Program-made: the position numbers and the translations under genes
In this document: positions 57,894 through 64,000 of the stretch, piece by piece
Layout: every line of letters begins with the position of its first letter
Position numbering within the stretch: position 1 is the first letter of the stretch
The notes under the pieces: generated by a model
What the model saw: only the letters and a program-made list of their open reading frames with translations
Told to the model about the DNA's origin: nothing
Databases searched by the model: none
Assembly (NCBI GenBank): GCA_036986275.1
Contig: BTRG01000003.1
Span: 1-64,000 of the forward strand
Length of the DNA: 64,000 nt
Reading direction: 5' to 3'
Origin: BTRG01 sp036986275
Lineage (GTDB): Bacteria; Pseudomonadota; Gammaproteobacteria; Acidiferrobacterales; SZUA-150

Positions 57894-59126
57894 TTAAATT
57901 GCCTTGCGTGGCCCATAAAACCGCCGTGACTCAAAGACGGCGGCGGAAAATCCGCGCCCGCGCCAACGCACATGTCGCTTCAAAACAAAATCAAACAACA
58001 GCACATTATAGCGGCGTATACGAGACAACACGGGAGCAACGGCTGCATCCAGATATCCCGCCGCCACCAGGCGGCGCGGCGAAAACAAGGGCATCACACC
58101 AGGCAAGGGGTAGTCCGAACCATTTACCAGGCGGGCATGCCACTGCGGGCGACTCAACAAAACCTTCAATGCGGGTTCCACTCTGTCCACCTGAGTCAGC
58201 GTGGAAATTTCACCGAACAGTTGCCCCTCGTAACGCGCCTCTTCCATCAGACGCACAAACAATTCAAAGCTGGAACGCTCGGGACCATTGGCGCCCACAT
58301 CCATATCCACACTCGACCCAAGGGAAGCGCTATGCGCCGCGGCCACTCGCACCCCGTGATCCAAGGCGCGACGAAGACGTAAGGGATTGCCAAGGTCTTG
58401 TTGATCACTGCCGGTAACGGCGCGCTCGGTCCCCACATGCACCAACAGCGGCAGATCATGCTGCGCCAACGCCTCATAAAAGGGATCGCATAAGGGCGAA
58501 GCCGGATCCATGCCCATGGCCGCCGGCACCCATTTAATGCCGCGGGCCCCGCGTCTGACTACATTATGTAACTCGTCTACCGCATCATGGCGGTAGGGAT
58601 GAATGGAGGCCATCCATTCAAGACGTGGATGAGCCTGGGCGACACGCGCGGCATAATCGTTTGGGACATAGAAGGCGCTGTGTTCCGGTTCTGCTTGCCC
58701 CTTGTCATTATAAAAATAATCGAATGCCAGCAAAACAAATCGTGCGGCCTTGGGAAAATCGGCCAGGCGTTGATTTAGTTGCCGCAAGTATGATGCGTCC
58801 AGATTTTGCTCATCGTCAATACATGCCGCATTTAAATAAAACAGTCGCTGAACAGACTGTATGGGGTGCTGAAGACTTTGCATCTGAGGATTGATCCAGG
58901 TACCGGTATTGCCATGCCCGGCACCCAGCAAATGCACATGGCCATCCCAGACCTTGGCCGCATCCACCCCCTGCCAGGCCTGCTGCACTACATCATGTTG
59001 CGCCAACTCTTTGGGAAGCGGCCCCTCAAGGCAGGGATTACGCATTCCCTCGCGGGGCCAAAATTGCGCTGTGGTAACACCTGCCGCGGCGGCGGCAATC
59101 GTCAGCATAACCGTGCGACGCTTCAT
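57894..59126 (-). CDS. amidohydrolase-family protein, Tat-like signal
   Basis: A 410-residue TIM-barrel amidohydrolase (Amidohydro_2 type) with metal motifs DGHVHLLG, LLVHVGTE, AAAHSAS and NGSDYPLPG. The N-terminus (MKRRTVMLTIAAAAAG) looks like a twin-arginine or Sec signal, so the enzyme may act in the periplasm. Its ATGA overlaps the stop codon of the upstream acyltransferase by four bases, so they are translationally coupled. The substrate is unknown. Confidence 0.85.
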   Translation of the reverse strand: MKRRTVMLTIAAAAAGVTTAQFWPREGMRNPCLEGPLPKELAQHDVVQQAWQGVDAAKVWDGHVHLLGAGHGNTGTWINPQMQSLQHPIQSVQRLFYLNAACIDDEQNLDASYLRQLNQRLADFPKAARFVLLAFDYFYNDKGQAEPEHSAFYVPNDYAARVAQAHPRLEWMASIHPYRHDAVDELHNVVRRGARGIKWVPAAMGMDPASPLCDPFYEALAQHDLPLLVHVGTERAVTGSDQQDLGNPLRLRRALDHGVRVAAAHSASLGSSVDMDVGANGPERSSFELFVRLMEEARYEGQLFGEISTLTQVDRVEPALKVLLSRPQWHARLVNGSDYPLPGVMPLFSPRRLVAAGYLDAAVAPVLSRIRRYNVLLFDFVLKRHVRWRGRGFSAAVFESRRFYGPRKAI

Positions 59127-60904
59127 GACGCGCCACCCAAACGCCAAAGAAACCCGCTGTCATCCATAGCCAGGTCATCACCCAATTCAATCTTTTCGGG
59201 CCGGCCCTGCTTGTTACGACTGGCCGTCACGGCACACAAGCCTCGGCCCTCGGCTCCGCCGGCTTGCACGGAAACACCCACCATGGGCCGGCCCAGACTC
59301 CCTGTACGTACATCACGGGGAATATTAAAACTGATGAATACTCCATGGTTCTCTGCACCCAAACCTTCATATATTCGTATACCGTGCCTATGTAAATATT
59401 GTTCACGCACGGACTTGGATAAGGGACCGGGACATAACAAGTAACGACATCGGTAGAAATCCAGAGGGTGGGCAACCGTCATGAGACTACAGAGATGTTC
59501 GTCCGGGGCAATTATGACACTGACACCGAGGTCGTATATCATCTCAGTAATAATCCGATGACGATTGAAACTCGGATATATAAATAGCTTGATGCCTGAC
59601 AATACCGGTAGCAGGGCGCCAAGAATCATTCCATAAGGATGGGCAAGCGGCCAGGCACAATACAACACATCACCGCGAGAGAAGTCGAAATGGGTCACAA
59701 ATTGCTGGCGGCCCGCCAGTAGCTGTTGATGAGACAGGGACAGATATTCCGTGGTAGCTGTTTCCTGCGACCGAAAAACAAGCACTACGGCGACGTCTGC
59801 GGGTCCACTGGCCAGATTAAATCGCCTGAATAATACCGGCGCCCAAAATGCCAGCCAACGCTTACGCAACACTCCCCGCACTCCCCTGTCAGGCAAGGCG
59901 CCTGGCAGGGCAATCCAGATGGCATCCGTGGACTCGAACAAATGGCCGGCACCTACCTGCTCCATAAGCACTTTTGATGAATAAATTCGTTTGATATTGT
60001 GCTGGCGACATATACGCTCCATTTCATTCCGACCAAGCCGCCAATCCAGAATCACGGGTATACGACCTGCTATCTGTATGGCAAAAAAGGTCGCTATCGT
60101 CAAAATGCTGTTAGGCAAACACAAACCGACCGCCTCTTTTTGTCGCGTTTCACGCCGCATCTGTTTTGCCAGAACCCACACCTGGTGAAACAGCTCATCA
60201 TAACTGAGCCGGGTGCGGTCGATATCATCCATTACAACATGCCTGCCACCGTGTATATTACGTGCCTCCAAAAGTGCTTCGTACATCAGCCGGTGGAAAT
60301 TCGAGGTTTCGTAAACCATGTCACACATCCATTGGGTCATGGTATGTGCCGCCTTGTAGCGTCTTATCCTTCCCCGCAACTCAGGGCCCAGCAACAGCTT
60401 TCGATGTGGCAAAATAGTCAGGCGTATACGCGGGAACCAACGCACCCTGCCCACCAGATGTGAACGCGCAAACGGTGTGTACTGGGCGCCATCAATCTTG
60501 ATGGGCAGGATATTGGCAGCGGATCGATCCGCGGCAAGGCCAGTACCGGCATAAACCTTCATCAGGGAGCCTGTGAGGGTAATACGGCCTTCTGGAAAAA
60601 TGACAACGCGGTTTCCCGAGTGAATATGGCGTATGACAGAGCGTATTGCTTGCGGGTGTAAGTGGTCTACCACAAATACATGCGCAAAGTAGAGAAAGGG
60701 ACGCGCCCACCACTTGCGTGCTATATGCGTATTGACAACGAAGGAGAGCGTGTCGGGCAACAAAAAAGTCAGCAGAATGCCATCAAGGAAAGAGGTATGG
60801 TTGGCGACAATCAATACCCGGTTACCTGCCGCCTGATAATGGCTCATACCGTCAACTTGAACACGATAAATCAATCTCAGAAATTTACGAACCAGTACTC
60901 TCAT
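59123..60904 (-). CDS. Aas-like acyltransferase with degenerate acyl-ACP synthetase half
   Basis: A 593-residue protein laid out like E. coli Aas (719). The N-terminal PlsC acyltransferase is intact: HTSFLD (HX4D, His36/Asp41) and FPEGR (103-107). The C-terminal AMP-binding ligase domain has lost its key motifs: the P-loop-like TSGSEGHPKG reads RSQETATTEY, the GYGVTE segment reads GLGAENH, and the TGD region reads LGDD. The chain ends in SGFLWRLGGAS, at the point where Aas continues with about 120 more residues. It probably acylates lysophospholipid but cannot activate fatty acids. It is coupled to the amidohydrolase gene. Confidence 0.85.
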   Translation of the reverse strand: MRVLVRKFLRLIYRVQVDGMSHYQAAGNRVLIVANHTSFLDGILLTFLLPDTLSFVVNTHIARKWWARPFLYFAHVFVVDHLHPQAIRSVIRHIHSGNRVVIFPEGRITLTGSLMKVYAGTGLAADRSAANILPIKIDGAQYTPFARSHLVGRVRWFPRIRLTILPHRKLLLGPELRGRIRRYKAAHTMTQWMCDMVYETSNFHRLMYEALLEARNIHGGRHVVMDDIDRTRLSYDELFHQVWVLAKQMRRETRQKEAVGLCLPNSILTIATFFAIQIAGRIPVILDWRLGRNEMERICRQHNIKRIYSSKVLMEQVGAGHLFESTDAIWIALPGALPDRGVRGVLRKRWLAFWAPVLFRRFNLASGPADVAVVLVFRSQETATTEYLSLSHQQLLAGRQQFVTHFDFSRGDVLYCAWPLAHPYGMILGALLPVLSGIKLFIYPSFNRHRIITEMIYDLGVSVIIAPDEHLCSLMTVAHPLDFYRCRYLLCPGPLSKSVREQYLHRHGIRIYEGLGAENHGVFISFNIPRDVRTGSLGRPMVGVSVQAGGAEGRGLCAVTASRNKQGRPEKIELGDDLAMDDSGFLWRLGGAS

Positions 60905-61212
60905 TCAGTTTTCTGCCTTCGCTATACCGTCGCCAACCCTAATCGCAATCGTAATCAAGTGCAGCATATATGGAATCGCCAAGTTATCAATATTTCCGAA
61001 CATTGGTGTGCCTGGTTTTGCCTGCAGGCGTATACAGCACGTCTTCGGCACTACTCACCGGTTCAATTCTCCATACAACGAATTCACTCATTGTGCAAGT
61101 ATTATAAAGCGCATTTGGGCCTACCATTATAGGCTGAAGTTGTGCTACCGTAGGCGCCGGCTAAAGAACCGATCCACATAAATTAATCAGATTCGTTCCA
61201 CAGGAGTGAAGA
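60905..61212. other. 308-base intergenic region
   Basis: A divergent region between the Aas-like gene and the HU-like gene. No convincing reading frame or RNA was seen; it should contain both promoters, but no clear hexamer pair was found. Confidence 0.55.
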
Positions 61213-61527
61213 ATGGCTGCCAAAAATTCCAAACCCACCACCAAGTCCGAAGTAATGACCTACATCTCCGAGGAGACTGAGTTGACCAAGAAAGATGTCG
61301 GCAATGTCTTCGCTGCGTTGACTGATATTATTGCACGAGACCTCAAAAAGGGACCCGGTGTCTTTACCGTACCGGGCTTAATGAAAGTAAAAGTTGTTAA
61401 AAAACCAGCAGTTCCGGCTCGCAAGGGTGTAAATCCTTTCACCGGAGAAGAAATGATGTTCAAGGCCAAACCTGCCCGCAACGTGGTTAAAGTCACCCCG
61501 CTAAAGGGTCTGAAAGACATGGTGTAA
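61213..61527 (+). CDS. HU-like DNA-binding protein
   Basis: A 104-residue basic protein of the HU/IHF superfamily with an N-terminal helical dimerisation part (SEVMTYISEETELTKKDVGNVFAALTDIIARDL) and a beta-arm segment with VKKPAVPARKGVNPFTGEE, where the PARKGxNPxTGE motif contacts DNA. It differs from classical HU in its longer N-terminus and proline-rich arm. A GGAG site and a strong terminator flank it. Confidence 0.9.
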   Translation: MAAKNSKPTTKSEVMTYISEETELTKKDVGNVFAALTDIIARDLKKGPGVFTVPGLMKVKVVKKPAVPARKGVNPFTGEEMMFKAKPARNVVKVTPLKGLKDMV

Positions 61528-61561
61528 CCACCTGCCTGATCGACTGAAGCAGTACACTATG

Positions 61562-61589
61562 AAAAAGCGCACCTTGGGTGCGCTTTTTT
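61562..61589 (+). terminator. bidirectional terminator after HU-like gene
   Basis: A seven-base-pair stem GCGCACC/GGGTGCGC with a short loop is flanked by A5 and T6, so it can stop transcripts from both directions. It also faces the end of the convergent secreted protein gene. Confidence 0.82.
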
Positions 61590-61608
61590 ATTTTCAGGGC
61601 CGGTTTGA

Positions 61609-62253
61609 TTATTGGGGCGTCAGATATTTTCCCGCACTCTTGACCGTCAGGCCCTTGAAACAGGTCTTGTAGAGCGGGCCAAACATCATCGATTTAGGGT
61701 CATCCTCAAGATCCAGGATTTCCATCTCGCCCAGTTCGATATCCACTTTCTTGCCTTGATATTGGCCACGACAGGCCTCTCCGATACGGTTATCTGAAGC
61801 ATCAAACTGCCGGTAAGCGCTCAATCCCTTGTTGTGGGCGTATAGATTGATGAGCGTCTGCTGCGGCGCATTCCGTAAGTGTGTTAAATACAACGCCGAG
61901 AAGTCACGCAAGACCTTGCCCGTGTTGTCGCGAACAGTGACTTCTATAGCGTGCATGTTGTCGGGGCGTTTCTTCTCCCACTGGATTGTGCTAATCAACT
62001 TGCCTGTCTTTTTATCAAAAAACTTCTCTTCACGATAGTATTCGGGCTCGCCATGGTAGCCGCCTACAGATTCTTCGATGCGCACATCGCGTCCCTTGAT
62101 AAGGCGCTGATGCAGGGCATAGGTCGCATCGGCAAACCAATTCCAGCGTTCAACATGACCAGCATTGGGATTGATCGCTGCCACCTCGGCGGCCTGCGCC
62201 ACCCCCAGACCGGCCCATATGGAAATAAACATCACTATCCATTTCCTTTGCAT
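61609..62253 (-). CDS. secreted protein of unknown function
   Basis: A 214-residue protein with a signal peptide (MQRKWIVMFISIWAGLGVAQA, cleavage near AQAAE). The body is rich in polar residues with KFFDKKTGKLISTIQWEKKRPDNMHAIEV as its most regular part; no family was recognised. The ATG at 62253 has GGAGAAG upstream and is preferred to a longer frame. Two cysteines (CRG and TCF) could form a disulfide. It lies 137 bases downstream of the oxoprolinase gene on the same strand. Confidence 0.75.
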   Translation of the reverse strand: MQRKWIVMFISIWAGLGVAQAAEVAAINPNAGHVERWNWFADATYALHQRLIKGRDVRIEESVGGYHGEPEYYREEKFFDKKTGKLISTIQWEKKRPDNMHAIEVTVRDNTGKVLRDFSALYLTHLRNAPQQTLINLYAHNKGLSAYRQFDASDNRIGEACRGQYQGKKVDIELGEMEILDLEDDPKSMMFGPLYKTCFKGLTVKSAGKYLTPQ

Positions 62254-62390
62254 AATTCTTCTCCATTCCCATGTTTTTTCCAGCAACCTTAGCAAACGGT
62301 CTGGAATGCGAACACCCCATACAGTTCTCTTGAACATTATTATTACTAAAAGTTCTGTGTCCTATCCACCGCCGGCGCTTTCACCCGGCC

Positions 62391-64000
62391 CTATTTGCCT
62401 TCACAGCCATATCCACCCCCGCCTGGGGTCTGGATTTCCAACCTGTCCCCGACGTCCAGGTTCACTTGCACGCATGAGTCCAGGGTTTCTGTTTTATCGC
62501 CTTTGCGTATCACACGGTTCACACCCGCCAAACCTGACTCCCCTCCCCGCAGGCCATAAGGCGCCAGACGACGGCGATTGGACAATATGCTGACTTTCAT
62601 GGGCTGGCGAAAATATAGTCGTCGTACCGCGCCGTCACCACCGTGGTGCATTCCTCTACCACCACTGCCGGTGCGTCGATGAAAGGTTTCCACTATCACC
62701 GGATAACGCGATTCCAACACCTCCGGATCCGTGAGGCGTGAATTGGTCATGTGGTTCTGCACAGTATCGGCGCCATCGTGATCAGGGCCGGCGCCCGTGC
62801 CACCACACAGAGTTTCGTAATACTGGTACGCATCATTTCCGAAGCTAACATTGTTCATCGTGCCCTGTGACGCCGCCATCACATTCAAGGCGCCATATAG
62901 CGTGTCGACGATGCACTGTGAAGTCTCGACATTGCCGGCCACCACGGCAGCAGGATACTCCGGGTTCAACATGCAGCCCGGCGGGATAATCAGAGTAACA
63001 GGCTTGAGACAACCATGGTTCAGCGGAATGTCCTCTTGCACCAGGGTGCGCAGAACATAAAGCACCGCCGCCTTGCAGACTGAGGCAGGCGCATTCATAT
63101 TGTTGGGCCGTTGTGAAGATGTGCCTGTAAAATCTATGGTGATGCTTTCCTCGGCCCTGTCAACACGAATGACGAGCTTGATACAACTGCCATCATCCAT
63201 CTCACAACAGAACTCGCCATCCTGTAATTGCCCAATCACACGTCGTATGGCTAGCTCCGCATTGTCCTGTACATAACCCATATAGGCCCGCACAATAGCC
63301 ACGCCAAATTGCGCCACTGCGCGACCGAGCTCATGCACACCGGTTTCATTGGCGGCAATCTGCGCCTTGAGGTCGGCAATATTCTGCTCGATATTGCGTA
63401 CCGGCCAGGGTCCGCTCAAGAGCTGCTGTCGAATCTCGGCCTCACGAAATTCACCCTTTGATACCAACAGGAAATAATCCAGCAGCACGCCTTCCTCTTC
63501 CACCGAGGTGCTCATCGCCGGCATGGAACCGGGAGTGATGCCACCGATATCGGCATGGTGGCCACGGGCAGCGACATAGAACAAAATCTCCTGTCCTTCA
63601 ACATCGAACACAGGTGTAATCACCGTGACATCGGGAAGATGGGTGCCGCCGTTATAGGGGGCATTGTGGGCATAGACATCCCCGGACGCTAACTGCCCGC
63701 CATGAAGCTCTATCAGACGCATCACCGTTTCACCCATGGAACCAAGATGCACAGGTACGTGCGGGGCATTGGCGACCAGATGGCCATGTTGATCAAACAG
63801 GGCGCAGGAAAAGTCCAGACGCTCCTTGATGTTCACGGACTGACTGGTCTTCTCAAGCGTAATACCCATTTGCCCGGCAATGGTCATGAACAGATTGCTG
63901 AACATCTCCAGGCGTACAGGATCCACGGCCCGCGAAAGCCATTGGGTCGTTCTGCGCGGAACAGGGCGCCGCAGTATCAGATTTCTTTGTGCATCCAGAC
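62391..64000 (-). CDS. 5-oxoprolinase, hydantoinase-B part (partial)
   Basis: The reading frame is open from 62391 to the right edge, at least 536 codons. Residues visible from the edge (DAQRNLILRRPVPRRTTQWLSRAVDPVRLEMFSNLFMTIAGQMG) join a hydantoinase A linker to the hydantoinase B domain, so this is probably the C-terminal half of a fused 5-oxoprolinase-type enzyme (about 1200 residues). Later conserved stretches are GDVYAHNAPYNGGTHLPDV, GHHADIGGITPGSMPA and ETLCGGTGAGPDHDGADTVQNHMTNSR. It cleaves 5-oxoproline or hydantoin-like rings with ATP; the exact substrate is not fixed by the sequence. Confidence 0.9.
   Translation of the reverse strand, partial: LDAQRNLILRRPVPRRTTQWLSRAVDPVRLEMFSNLFMTIAGQMGITLEKTSQSVNIKERLDFSCALFDQHGHLVANAPHVPVHLGSMGETVMRLIELHGGQLASGDVYAHNAPYNGGTHLPDVTVITPVFDVEGQEILFYVAARGHHADIGGITPGSMPAMSTSVEEEGVLLDYFLLVSKGEFREAEIRQQLLSGPWPVRNIEQNIADLKAQIAANETGVHELGRAVAQFGVAIVRAYMGYVQDNAELAIRRVIGQLQDGEFCCEMDDGSCIKLVIRVDRAEESITIDFTGTSSQRPNNMNAPASVCKAAVLYVLRTLVQEDIPLNHGCLKPVTLIIPPGCMLNPEYPAAVVAGNVETSQCIVDTLYGALNVMAASQGTMNNVSFGNDAYQYYETLCGGTGAGPDHDGADTVQNHMTNSRLTDPEVLESRYPVIVETFHRRTGSGGRGMHHGGDGAVRRLYFRQPMKVSILSNRRRLAPYGLRGGESGLAGVNRVIRKGDKTETLDSCVQVNLDVGDRLEIQTPGGGGYGCEGK

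Overview
The window is a chromosomal segment of a Gammaproteobacterium that most likely lives by chemolithoautotrophic sulfur oxidation. The lineage is suggested by gene order typical of the class: yebC-ruvC-ruvA-ruvB-ybgC-tolQ-tolR-tolA-tolB-pal-cpoB, dapA-bamC and fmdB-DUF502-aspS. The lifestyle is suggested by a soxXYZAB thiosulfate-oxidation cluster, a TusA/DsrE2 sulfur-carrier pair, a YeeE/TsuA-type thiosulfate permease, and a phosphoribulokinase that implies the Calvin cycle. soxCD is not in this window, so sulfane sulfur is probably handed to cytoplasmic carriers rather than oxidised fully in the periplasm. The genus cannot be named from sequence alone.

Layout. 1-3.1 kb: a minus-strand lipid/glycan modification block (GT2-GtrA glycosyltransferase cut by the window edge, PAP2 phosphatase, ArnT-like GT39). 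3.1-9.9 kb: purL, an MBL-fold hydrolase, bamC and dapA. 10-12.5 kb: a GalT-like uridylyltransferase and an NfeD/SPFH membrane pair. 12.6-15.9 kb: an alpha/beta hydrolase and the three AmmeMemoRadiSam genes, with the radical SAM gene divergent. 16-20.4 kb: peroxiredoxin, PIN-PhoH, a LysR regulator and a PilT/PilU ATPase. 20.5-24.2 kb: an uncharacterised secreted protein, a FadL-type porin, DsrE2 and TusA. 24.7-26.1 kb: a BepA-like protease. 26.3-30.5 kb: soxXYZA and soxB. 31.3-33.6 kb: phosphoribulokinase and an HD-GYP protein.

34-41.6 kb is the most accessory-looking part. It holds a small outer-membrane barrel, a Fic protein with an elaborate repeat/palindrome promoter region, recQ, an inverted-repeat element fused to the recQ stop codon, a putative RQC-minor DNA-binding protein, a 471-residue protein of unknown function and a tRNA-Lys. 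41.8-57.8 kb is mostly housekeeping: the permease, queC/queE, tol-pal, ruv, yebC, nadA, aspS, DUF502 and fmdB. Between nadA and aspS lies a decayed nudB that has lost its Nudix box. 57.9-64 kb: an amidohydrolase coupled to an Aas-like acyltransferase with a degenerate, truncated AMP-ligase half, an HU-like protein, a secreted hypothetical, and the hydantoinase-B part of a 5-oxoprolinase that runs off the right edge.

No insertion sequence, prophage, rRNA or CRISPR array was seen. The observations most worth following are the fic control region, the nudB remnant, the degenerate Aas protein, the recQ/RQC-minor/471-residue locus and the possible lipid anchor on SoxB.
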